From JAERML01 sp035687895 (GTDB lineage Bacteria; Bacteroidota; Ignavibacteria; UBA10030; UBA6906): 13,975 nt of DNA. The notes under the pieces were generated by a model. That model was given only the letters and a program-made list of their open reading frames with translations, was not told where the DNA came from and made no database searches. Shown here piece after piece: positions 1 through 7,285 of the stretch (within the stretch, counting starts at the first letter, position 1; each line of letters starts with the position of its first letter). The position numbers were made by a program, and so were the translations under genes. The stretch lies in the NCBI GenBank assembly GCA_035687895.1, contig DASRUE010000089.1, forward strand, positions 1 to 13,975, in the 5' to 3' direction.

Positions 1-1
1 C

Positions 2-1753
2 TTGAATCTCTCGCGGAGAATTGGTGGCCCTAGTTCATTTTGTGGCAAGTTCACGCGAGGAGGATTGGGAACAGAGCCAAGCGATACCGCGGATGATTGG
101 ATCACTTCGGACGGTGCACATGCGCTCGACCTGGCAATCGCGACGATTGGTTTACCACATAGTTTCTCTGCCAGTCGAAAGAAAGTAGGATTGGGTCCAG
201 ACAATGTTTGGATGATACAGCTGTTTGGGAAAGAATCAAGTGCGTTTCTTGTGTTCGACTTTGGTGCGGGTCGGCGAATAGAGCGATATGAATGGACTGG
301 TCCGGGTTATGATGTGGTGCTGGAGTTGCCTGATCGGGCCGAATGGGCACAACACAATGGAGTGACAGAACAGTGGCAGTCGCAATCGTTGACTGGATCG
401 GACTCACCTGTCGAAAATTACGGCTACGCCGACGAATATCGGGTATTTTTGAATGCAATATCCGGTCTAGGGCCGCGTCCTGAAGTGGACTTCCACTATG
501 CATCGAGGTATATGCGGATAGCGACAGCGATCCTTGGTTCTAATCATGGGGTAGTTACAAGGATTCCACAGCCTATTGAAGTGGAAACACCACGAGGAGC
601 TACGGACCGAATAATCGTGCCCGCAGTTCACCATCCCGCGAGTCGTCGACCAGTCGTTACCATTCTACAAGAGCCCGCTATTCACGCCAAGTACTTCAAC
701 TTTAGTGAATTGCGTTCCCTTGCTGAAATTCTAGATTTGCGATTTCCCACTTCGCAGCAGGATATTTCCAAGGACCTCGCAGAATCACACGCTATCGTTA
801 CGGGATGGGATGCTCCGTTGATTAGCGATGAGCAGTTTGATCTAGCGGAGAAACTTGAACTTGTTGTCGTTGTGGGTTCTTCGGTTAAAATCGTCAAGCC
901 CGAACTCCTAAAGAAAAGAGGTGTCGCCCTCTGCAACACGGCCGACGCAATCGCCAAGAGTGTCTCTGAGCATTGTCTTCTTCTGTCCTTGGCGGGATTG
1001 CGAAAACTGACTAACTTAGACAGGCAAATGCATCAAGGCAAATGGCCGCCAGGAAATTCAAGCCCGCTCTGGCTTCAAAAAGCTGTCAAAGTGGCCCGTC
1101 GCGTTCCAGGTGCACGAGGCCTGAAGCCTCTCTTCCCGAAGAGCATCATCAAATCGGTGAGTATTGGCCGGGGGAACGGAGGTGGGACACCTCCGTGGGC
1201 CGACCTCAGAGGTCAGACCATTGGGCTTGTAGGTTGGGGTCATATAGCGTCTAATTTCGCACGTCTGCTGGCTTCCTTCTCATGCAAAGTTCTGGTGTAC
1301 TCGGAGTCTGCTTCATCCGAAGAACTAGAAGGGCATGGTGTGCAACGGGCAACTCTCGGAGAAGTTCTTGGTGGCAGTAGGGTGGTATCACTCCACAGAG
1401 GTGTTACTGAGAGGACCATTGGCATGATCGGAGAGAAAGAACTTGCTCTTCTGCGGTCAGGGACAGTGTTGGTAAACACAGCCCGGGCTGCTCTCATTGA
1501 TGAAACAGCACTTTTGGCAAGACTGAAGCAAGGAGACATTGTTGCGGCTTTGGACGTTTTCTCAAGGGAGCCATTACCTCCCGGCCATCCACTTCAAAAA
1601 CTTGATAATGTCATTCTGACTCCTCACATGTCGAACATTTCCCGGGAGTGCTACTTACGTGTGGGAACAGATGCCCTTCGAATTTTGCGTGATTGGAAAG
1701 AAGGTAGGACCATTCCTGTTCTTCTTGATGATCGGATCGAAAAGATGACCTGA
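2..1753 (+). CDS. Gfo/Idh/MocA oxidoreductase C-terminal domain fused to a D-2-hydroxyacid dehydrogenase (5' partial)
   Basis: The frame is open at the window edge, and the TTG at base 2 is probably not the start: the Rossmann half expected of a Gfo/Idh protein is missing and should lie upstream. Residues 1-190 of the visible part look like a Gfo/Idh/MocA C-terminal domain, with the G-x-H-x-x-D-L signature at G38, H40 and D43. Residues 215-575 are a complete D-isomer-specific 2-hydroxyacid dehydrogenase: a substrate domain (NTADAIAKSVSEH, 312-324), a Rossmann core (GLVGWGHIASN, 408-418) and the catalytic triad R495 (VNTARAALIDE), E523 (SREPLPPGHP) and H542 (TPHMSN). Oddities are about 45 extra residues between GKW (346-348) and the Rossmann core, an Ala in place of the third motif glycine (A416), and Ser at the usual Asp after strand 2 (S434). 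Family knowledge: Gfo/Idh enzymes oxidise or reduce sugars and nucleotide sugars, and 2-hydroxyacid dehydrogenases interconvert 2-oxo and D-2-hydroxy acids with NAD(H). The substrates here are unknown. Confidence 0.85.
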   Translation: MNLSRRIGGPSSFCGKFTRGGLGTEPSDTADDWITSDGAHALDLAIATIGLPHSFSASRKKVGLGPDNVWMIQLFGKESSAFLVFDFGAGRRIERYEWTGPGYDVVLELPDRAEWAQHNGVTEQWQSQSLTGSDSPVENYGYADEYRVFLNAISGLGPRPEVDFHYASRYMRIATAILGSNHGVVTRIPQPIEVETPRGATDRIIVPAVHHPASRRPVVTILQEPAIHAKYFNFSELRSLAEILDLRFPTSQQDISKDLAESHAIVTGWDAPLISDEQFDLAEKLELVVVVGSSVKIVKPELLKKRGVALCNTADAIAKSVSEHCLLLSLAGLRKLTNLDRQMHQGKWPPGNSSPLWLQKAVKVARRVPGARGLKPLFPKSIIKSVSIGRGNGGGTPPWADLRGQTIGLVGWGHIASNFARLLASFSCKVLVYSESASSEELEGHGVQRATLGEVLGGSRVVSLHRGVTERTIGMIGEKELALLRSGTVLVNTARAALIDETALLARLKQGDIVAALDVFSREPLPPGHPLQKLDNVILTPHMSNISRECYLRVGTDALRILRDWKEGRTIPVLLDDRIEKMT

Positions 1754-1776
1754 TTCTCATCCGTATTCGGAATAGC

Positions 1777-1938
1777 TTGGATCTACTGGGAAAATCTGCA
1801 GCATTTGAGATTGCAGCGACAGGTATCGCTGGGTTCGTTCTTGCCTGGTTTATTGTCCTTGATGATGATCTTCGATCAAAAGCACTCGGTCTTGTAAGCA
1901 AAGCTAGCAATTCTGTTTTTTCGACAAGCAAGGCATGA
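1777..1938 (+). CDS. possible small single-helix membrane protein (53 aa, uncertain)
   Basis: The space after the dehydrogenase fusion holds an open frame running from 1732 to TGA 1936-1938. It has no ATG. The candidate starts are TTG 1777 (53 aa, used here) and CTG 1750, which overlaps the preceding TGA (62 aa). The product contains one strongly hydrophobic stretch (ATGIAGFVLAWFIVL), then three Asp and a Ser/Lys-rich tail, which looks like a single transmembrane helix with a short soluble tail. No good Shine-Dalgarno sequence precedes either start, and I recognise no family. It could be a real small membrane protein, the 3' remnant of a larger membrane protein, or chance. Confidence 0.3.
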   Translation: MDLLGKSAAFEIAATGIAGFVLAWFIVLDDDLRSKALGLVSKASNSVFSTSKA

Positions 1939-2008
1939 TCGAAGATCGTGCCTGAATATGTATCCGTGTTTGCTCGTTCTTACTCATTGGTAGCCACGGT
2001 GAGATGTT

Positions 2009-3244
2009 ATGCCTGAGATCGTAATACATGCTGGAGGAGGGTCTGAGCATCATGCACGCCTGCTTCTACAACATTTTGGGTCCCGCGCGATTATTGAATC
2101 GAGCCGGAAACCAAGTGTGCTAACGGCACATGAACCCGAACTGGTGATTACATTCGATGAGCATGATTGCGAATTGGGTCTATGCATAGCGGAGATGGCC
2201 AACCGGGGTGTGGCAACGCTCCAAGTGATGGACGGAATCCTGGAATGGAGAAGGACGTGGGGTTATCCCACATCGGCAATGAAGCGTCCTCTCAATCAAC
2301 CCGTCCTCGCTCACAAGGTTGCATGTCTTGGGAATGTTGATGCAAGAATAATGGAATCATGGGGAAATGTTGGCAAGTGTGAGATTGTGGGAGCCCCGCG
2401 GTTTGACCGGCTTGTTGGACTCGGAAAACCGATGCGCGTAGAGCCGATACGCAACCGACCACTCCGGTTACTCATCATGACTGCTAAAACCCCAGGGTTT
2501 ACGCCTGAACAGGTCGAGATTACGTACCGCTCGTTGATGGATGTTCGGGATGTTCTTCGCGATCGCACAAATATCGAGGTCGTGTGGAGAGTGACGCAAC
2601 AGCTTCATACGAGACTCCAGGTGCAGAACACATTTCGTGATATGACCGGCGGGGAACTGCACGAGATACTCCAGCAGGTGGATGCCGTGATCACGACACC
2701 CTCCACGGCAATGTTGGAATCGATGCTCTGTGGTCTTCCGACTGCCCTACTTGACTATCATAACTGTCCTCACTATGTAACGGCTGCTTGGAGGATCACC
2801 AGTAAGGAACAGATGATGCCAGCGATCGAAGACCTGAGGTCCGCTCCCCTGGCCCGGATGCTTTACCAGGATTTCTGCCTTCATGACGCGCTCGCATGCA
2901 GGACGCCTGCCTTGCCCCGGATTGTCACCCTCATAGAAGAGATGATCAGGCTCCGGCGGGAGGCAAAGGGCCGGAATGAACAACGCGTGCAGTTTCCTCA
3001 TAGGATCCTCGCCGATCCGGGTGATCATGTTTCGTGGCCGAGCGCGCAATTCGATTTGCAAACACTCTATCCTCGGCATCCCGTATTCGGTCGCACCGAC
3101 GTAACTGCAATGCAGGCAGAGCTCGAAGCTGCGCTTGGAACCGTGGAACGGCTGAATGCACAAGTTGATGTTCTAACCCGTCGCCTTCATCAGATCCCCG
3201 GCTATTCGCTTGCTGCGAGAATCAAGAACATGCTGAAGAGCTGA
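2009..3244 (+). CDS. GT-B-fold capsule/teichoic-acid-type transferase-like protein with C-terminal coiled coil
   Basis: This 411-residue protein has the pattern of GT-B enzymes related to CDP-glycerol glycerophosphotransferases, capsule transferases and UDP-GlcNAc 2-epimerases. It starts with a short beta strand and a His/Gly-rich turn (HAGGGSEHH, 7-15). The mid-protein linker reads EIVGAPRFDRL, and the C-terminal donor domain carries ITTPSTAMLESMLCGLP, the usual 'unguarded Ser/Thr, then Glu, then CGLP' segment of this superfamily. Residues 368-395 form a heptad-like helix (MQAELEAALGTVERLNAQ), followed by a basic amphipathic tail (YSLAARIKNMLKS) that could mediate oligomerisation or membrane contact. 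The ATG at 2009 has GGTGAG about 7 bases upstream. It lies 8 bases before the next gene. The role as a transferase in repeat-unit assembly is inferred; donor and acceptor are unknown. Confidence 0.6.
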   Translation: MPEIVIHAGGGSEHHARLLLQHFGSRAIIESSRKPSVLTAHEPELVITFDEHDCELGLCIAEMANRGVATLQVMDGILEWRRTWGYPTSAMKRPLNQPVLAHKVACLGNVDARIMESWGNVGKCEIVGAPRFDRLVGLGKPMRVEPIRNRPLRLLIMTAKTPGFTPEQVEITYRSLMDVRDVLRDRTNIEVVWRVTQQLHTRLQVQNTFRDMTGGELHEILQQVDAVITTPSTAMLESMLCGLPTALLDYHNCPHYVTAAWRITSKEQMMPAIEDLRSAPLARMLYQDFCLHDALACRTPALPRIVTLIEEMIRLRREAKGRNEQRVQFPHRILADPGDHVSWPSAQFDLQTLYPRHPVFGRTDVTAMQAELEAALGTVERLNAQVDVLTRRLHQIPGYSLAARIKNMLKS

Positions 3245-3252
3245 GCCCGGCG

Positions 3253-4416
3253 ATGCCGACAGCAAATACAATTTTGGTGGCGCACTCTCGGCCTGATATT
3301 GTCAGCGGGGCGGAATTGGCGATTGCGGATATCGTTGATAAGGGGCGAGACGGACTGCGGTATGTGATGCTCACTCCCGGTGAAGGAGTGTTGGCCAACC
3401 ACTATCGTAGCAAGGGGTATGCCGTATGGGCTCAGAAGCTCGAGACGAGGCGGCGGCTCTATCCCGGCCTTCACATAGTCCAGTCGATCTACTTTGCAAG
3501 GAAGTTTAGGCAGAGAAACATTGATGCAGTCCTCTGCAATACATTTGCGGCTGCATCGCGAGTGAAGACGGCCTGTTCTATGGCAAGGATTCCATACGCA
3601 ATTTTTGTCCGGGAGTACATTTCGAAGAAGAGGTCTCACCGTGCGATGTTGGCAAGCGCCGATATGGTACTGGCCGTATCAAAGGACGTTCGGGATTATC
3701 TTCGTGATGTGGTGGAACCGGCCAAGGTTGTTGTCGCGTATGATCATCTCAACGCGGAGCCACTGCTGAGAAGAGTGAAGACTCACGGAAATAACCGGAA
3801 GAGGGTCGTTCCTTTCGACCCAAAGCACCCCGTTGTCGGAATTGTCGGTCGGATTACAGTGTACAAACGGCAGGATCTCTTTCTCCGTTCGATTCCTTAT
3901 GTCCTGTCCGAAATGCCGGACGCGAGATTCGTTGTTGTCGGCTCTGCAAGCAAAGGCGAGCGGGATTTCGAACAAAGCTTGAAGACACTTGCTCGTCAGT
4001 TGGATATCGAAGAAAAGGTTGCATTCATCGGTTATCGACCCGATGCCGTTGAAGTCATGTCGGAACTATCTGTGTGTTGCCTGACGTCTGACAGGGAACC
4101 TTTCCCCCGGACGGTGCTGGAAGCACAGTTGCTTGCTTGTCCGGTCGTCACGTCAAACACTGGCGGATGCGTGGAGATGGTGGAAGATGGTGTAACGGGG
4201 TTGCTTTTCGAAGTCGCTTCCGACAATGCCCCACAGCAGCTTGCGACACAGGTAGTCAGGCTGCTCCGGGATAAGAACCTTGCGGCCCGTTGCACCGAAC
4301 AAGCGCGATATCGACTGATGAAGGAATTTGCCAGTATCACTCCAGTCAAGCAACTCGAGGAATATCTTAAGGTACTTGTTGAAAAAGGTGCGTGGGCGAA
4401 AAATGGAAGAGACTAA
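3253..4416 (+). CDS. GT4-family glycosyltransferase
   Basis: A 387-residue retaining GT-B glycosyltransferase, close to the usual GT4 length. The N-terminal acceptor domain begins TILVAHSRPDIVSGAELA, with the glycine-containing loop that follows the first strand in this family. The donor-binding half shows VVGIVGRITVYKRQDLF with the phosphate-binding pair R200 and K205, and the EX7E motif E282-E290 in REPFPRTVLEAQLLACP, followed by SNTGG (301-305). It should add a sugar from a nucleotide sugar to a lipid-linked intermediate on the cytoplasmic face; which sugar cannot be read from the sequence. It starts 8 bases after the preceding stop, and its last 14 bases overlap the next gene. It could equally act in a capsule, O-antigen or exopolysaccharide pathway. 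Confidence 0.9.
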   Translation: MPTANTILVAHSRPDIVSGAELAIADIVDKGRDGLRYVMLTPGEGVLANHYRSKGYAVWAQKLETRRRLYPGLHIVQSIYFARKFRQRNIDAVLCNTFAAASRVKTACSMARIPYAIFVREYISKKRSHRAMLASADMVLAVSKDVRDYLRDVVEPAKVVVAYDHLNAEPLLRRVKTHGNNRKRVVPFDPKHPVVGIVGRITVYKRQDLFLRSIPYVLSEMPDARFVVVGSASKGERDFEQSLKTLARQLDIEEKVAFIGYRPDAVEVMSELSVCCLTSDREPFPRTVLEAQLLACPVVTSNTGGCVEMVEDGVTGLLFEVASDNAPQQLATQVVRLLRDKNLAARCTEQARYRLMKEFASITPVKQLEEYLKVLVEKGAWAKNGRD

Positions 4417-5611
4417 GTCAAAAAGAGTTGGCCTCGTTGCAAGGTTGTCGGATCCGGGTGGTGTTCAGTCCGTTGCGCTCTCTTTGATCAGAGGATTGAA
4501 CCAGAAGGGAGTAATTCCCGACATTTTGTGGGACGTCGAACCTTCATGGCCGATGCTTGAGAAGGCGGGGGTTCGGGCGAAGTTCACGCACGTCCCCTTC
4601 CGTTTCTCTACGACACTCATCGACAGAATGCCGCTGAGTCTCCGCTATCTGGCGTGGATTATCAACGCAGTGGATGGAGAGCAATTCCGCCGCCAATACG
4701 ACTTCGTCTACACCGTCAACCAGGTTTTCTACTTTCCCTCGGATTTCCCGCACCTGTACTATTTGTCCGGGCCTCCTCTGTTGCCGCAGTTGGAAATGCT
4801 CCCGCGGGGTGTGAAGGGCGTTCCGATCCGCTTTTTCAAATGGATGTATAGGACCTTCTGGCGCACCAGTCGACCGATATTCGAGTATCAGCGGGGTGGT
4901 AAGTATGTAATCAACTCTCACTACACCGCGCGCCTGTTCAAGGAGGCACACGGTGTCGATCTTCCTGTTGTTCATCCTCCCATTAAGATCTCAGATCGAT
5001 GGTTCGATCACAGTGATTTGTCCCTTCGGGATTCACTGGTATTCTTCTCACGAATCGTCTGGTACAAGCGCCCTTACCTCGTTTTGGAACTGGCGAAAAG
5101 GCACCCGAACTACCGGTGTGTCATCATGGGAGGTGTCCAACCGCATCAGCAACCCTACTTCGAGGAGTTGCAGAAGAAGGCCGCCACAATGGGGGTAAAG
5201 ATCGAGTTCATTCGAAACCCTTCGGACCAGCAGGTGAGAGAGGAACTTGCGCGGGCGAAATTCTACATCTTTCCGGCGGTCAACGAACACTTCGGCATGA
5301 CCACACCCGAGGCAATCGCTTCCGGCGCAATCCCTTTCGTTCATGATTCCGGCGGACAAATCGAGATTGTGATTGATGAGCGGTTGCGGTTTTCCGATTC
5401 AGAACTTCACGACAAGTTTGACGCGTTGATGAAACTGCCTGATGCAGAACTCGCTCAGATCAGGAAGAAGCTGGTCGCACACGTGCAACAATATTCGGAG
5501 GAAGCATTCTGGGTGAAGATGTTCCAGCATTCGGGGCCCGGAAAGAGTCCATCGTTGACGGATGTTGGTGACTGCCAAGCAAACAACATCACTTCATTCG
5601 CCAAAGGATGA
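4403..5611 (+). CDS. GT4-family glycosyltransferase
   Basis: The product is a GT4 enzyme of 402 residues when started at ATG 4403. The frame also has an ATG at 4328, but that would embed 25 extra residues inside the preceding gene; 4403 fits better because the protein then begins MEETKSKRVGLVARLSDPGG, with the first beta strand and Gly-Gly loop in the usual place. The donor domain shows LVFFSRIVWYKRPYLVLELA with R217 and K222, and the EX7E motif E295-E303 (NEHFGMTTPEAIASGAIP) followed by HDSGG (314-318). The mid-region (FPSDFPHLYYLSGPP) and general layout recall ALG11-like members, but that is only a resemblance. The start overlaps the preceding gene by 14 bases, and the stop overlaps the next ATG in an ATGA, so translation is probably coupled on both sides. 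Confidence 0.88.
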   Translation: MEETKSKRVGLVARLSDPGGVQSVALSLIRGLNQKGVIPDILWDVEPSWPMLEKAGVRAKFTHVPFRFSTTLIDRMPLSLRYLAWIINAVDGEQFRRQYDFVYTVNQVFYFPSDFPHLYYLSGPPLLPQLEMLPRGVKGVPIRFFKWMYRTFWRTSRPIFEYQRGGKYVINSHYTARLFKEAHGVDLPVVHPPIKISDRWFDHSDLSLRDSLVFFSRIVWYKRPYLVLELAKRHPNYRCVIMGGVQPHQQPYFEELQKKAATMGVKIEFIRNPSDQQVREELARAKFYIFPAVNEHFGMTTPEAIASGAIPFVHDSGGQIEIVIDERLRFSDSELHDKFDALMKLPDAELAQIRKKLVAHVQQYSEEAFWVKMFQHSGPGKSPSLTDVGDCQANNITSFAKG

Positions 5612-7110
5612 GGCTGGAGATGGCGACAGTGGGCGTGACATATGCTGAGGGGCAGACACGGCGGCGGCTCGAGGTACGGGACGAGAGACGAGCCGTCCTC
5701 ATGAGCCGGCGTTTCCAGAGGAGTCTCATGATCCAAGTCCTGCTGTGTGCAATTCCTGTTGGAGGGCTGCTCGCGGTGGGAATGGCACGCCTTGCTGGAC
5801 TTGCCTATTGGGGACTCTTCACACTCCTCTGGTTACGGTTGGCAATTCTGGGGAGACATCGTGAACTTATGGCTTTGCTCATAGCTCTTATCCCTTTCAC
5901 CAACTTACTGAGGAGCTTTGCGCCCTTCTTCACCATTATTGTGGTTTTGCTCAGTGTGGCGGCTGGATATTACAACATGCTCTCGCCCGGCACGATCTGG
6001 CAGGTTCTTCAGCGGTATCGGATGGTGATGTGGATGTTCGTTTTTGTCATCGTGTACTATATCTGGAGTCTCTTACTTACGGGGAAGTACGAGGTGACAA
6101 TCCGCATTTTCGAACTGGCATTCAGTGTACTTTTGATCTTGATTCTCGGTCGAAGCAGAGAAATGCTGGGACCGGCGATCGCTGGAGTATTGATTTCGGC
6201 ATGCATCGTTGGACTTGCTATGTTGCCGCACATAGGCACTGTGGCGGGTGAAAGGCTTGGAGAAATGGTGGTTCAGGGATACGCCCTTGGCAATCCCGTC
6301 CAGTTGGGGATTCCTCTGGCGCTTTCATTCCTGGCGCTTATAGTGGACCGGGGGAAGTGGTTGAATTTGGAGCACCATCTTCTCACTCGCGTGCTCCTGC
6401 TCATTCCCACAGTAACCCTTCTGGCGCTCACTACCTCTAGAGCATCTTGGCTGGTGGCAATCGGTGGTCTTGTGGCGACGCTGCTGCTTAGCCACCGGTC
6501 TCGCGTTCGAATGCTCGTCATCATCGGGTTCGGTGCATTGGCCATTCAGCTTGTCCTGATGAGCCCGTTCGGTGGTGGACTTCAGCGCGGGATTGAGCGG
6601 ACATTCGGTGAAGATCGAACGGCTGGGAATAGAACAAGCGGCCGATCTGACCAGTGGATAGTTTCCTACTATGCCTTCACTGAGTCAGTCGGGAGAATGA
6701 TCTACGGCTTTGGACCGGGAATGGGCCAGGATGTGTACGCGAGCTATTCTCGTCGTATTCCCACCGTGGAGTTCAAAGTGGGAAGTCGCATGGCTCTTCA
6801 CTCCTTGTACATGCAGGTGGGGGTTGAAGCGGGACTGATTGGCCTGGTGCCTCTGCTCGCATGGCTTCTGATGGGGCTGTATAGAACAATTCGCTGGGGT
6901 CTGATCTACGGAATGCAGTTTCCCCTTGTTTGTTTTCTAGGTTTCATCATTGTTGCAGCGACAACATCGGGATTCGACACCGTGTCCGGGTCTCTGTTGG
7001 GGGTCGGGTTACTTGCCACGTCCAGAAGGTCGTTTTCAGGCGATCTTACCCAGGTCACTGAACCGGGTACGCCTTTCGATCATCGTACCAGTGTGGGTCT
7101 TGCCCGCTGA
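5608..7110 (+). CDS. Wzy polymerase / WaaL O-antigen ligase-like membrane protein (Wzy_C domain)
   Basis: A 500-residue polytopic inner-membrane protein with roughly 12 hydrophobic helices between residues 41 and 470. The diagnostic part is the Wzy_C region: TTSRASW (275-281, conserved Arg R278), further helices, then a large polar loop at about 321-402, expected outside the cytoplasm, with GNRTSGRSDQW, GFGPGMGQD and LHSLYMQVGVEAGLIGL. H398 and R342 match the His and Arg positions usually needed by O-antigen ligases and polymerases. Such proteins polymerise lipid-linked repeat units or transfer the glycan to lipid A core or protein; the two roles cannot be separated from sequence. The start shares an ATGA with the previous stop. 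A second ATG at 5620, directly preceded by GGAG, is an alternative. The first 35 residues are basic and polar, probably cytoplasmic. Confidence 0.88.
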   Translation: MRLEMATVGVTYAEGQTRRRLEVRDERRAVLMSRRFQRSLMIQVLLCAIPVGGLLAVGMARLAGLAYWGLFTLLWLRLAILGRHRELMALLIALIPFTNLLRSFAPFFTIIVVLLSVAAGYYNMLSPGTIWQVLQRYRMVMWMFVFVIVYYIWSLLLTGKYEVTIRIFELAFSVLLILILGRSREMLGPAIAGVLISACIVGLAMLPHIGTVAGERLGEMVVQGYALGNPVQLGIPLALSFLALIVDRGKWLNLEHHLLTRVLLLIPTVTLLALTTSRASWLVAIGGLVATLLLSHRSRVRMLVIIGFGALAIQLVLMSPFGGGLQRGIERTFGEDRTAGNRTSGRSDQWIVSYYAFTESVGRMIYGFGPGMGQDVYASYSRRIPTVEFKVGSRMALHSLYMQVGVEAGLIGLVPLLAWLLMGLYRTIRWGLIYGMQFPLVCFLGFIIVAATTSGFDTVSGSLLGVGLLATSRRSFSGDLTQVTEPGTPFDHRTSVGLAR

Positions 7111-7285
7111 GATGGCTCAATTCGCCGCGCGATGTGACCGTGCAAACAAGAAAGCAAGTGTAATAGTGGTACATTTAAGAAAACGAGTGCACCGGGTAAC
7201 AATTCTTGGTCGTTCCTCGAAGAGTAGCCCGGTTCTTGCGAAATCAACCCTTCTTTATATCAATTCACAGTTCAGGAGTTCGTAG
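7055..7285 (+). pseudogene. possible remnant of a GT2-type glycosyltransferase 5' end
   Basis: In the frame one base ahead of the polymerase frame, the end of that gene and the following gap stay open to TAG 7283-7285. Shortly after 7064 this frame reads RLSIIVPVWVLPAEMAQFAA, which resembles the first strand and helix of GT2 (GT-A fold) glycosyltransferases, typically xSIIVPVYN and then a helix ending in CL. After about 25 residues the resemblance stops and the rest is basic, low-information sequence. There is no ATG before the motif; only CTG 7058 or TTG 7010 could start it. I read it as a probable gene scar rather than a functional protein; chance similarity remains possible. It ends on the first base of the next gene's GTG. 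Confidence 0.25.
7274..7278 (+). promoter_or_regulatory. Shine-Dalgarno AGGAG fixing the GTG start of the PIG-L gene
   Basis: AGGAG lies 6 bases before GTG 7285. No in-frame ATG is available at the right place, so this site decides the start. Confidence 0.7.

Noticed and set aside
102..503. Long open frames on the reverse strand, here and at 2747-3163, 4544-4975, 7486-7911 and 11077-11502
   Set aside because: All lie opposite well-supported forward genes and show no family motifs or ribosome sites.
4328..4402. Upstream ATG giving a longer form of the second GT4 gene
   Set aside because: It lies inside the preceding gene, adds a non-homologous basic leader, and the ATG at 4403 places the first beta strand normally.
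7236..7260. Promoter-like TTGCGA ... TATATC before the deacetylase gene
   Set aside because: The spacing is only about 14 bases and both hexamers are imperfect, which is not enough to call a promoter.
6950..7285. 111-codon open frame overlapping the polymerase 3' end as an intact gene
   Set aside because: Its first third is an off-frame reading of a well-supported membrane protein, it has no ribosome site, and only a short GT2-like stretch is protein-like. Only the possible remnant is reported.
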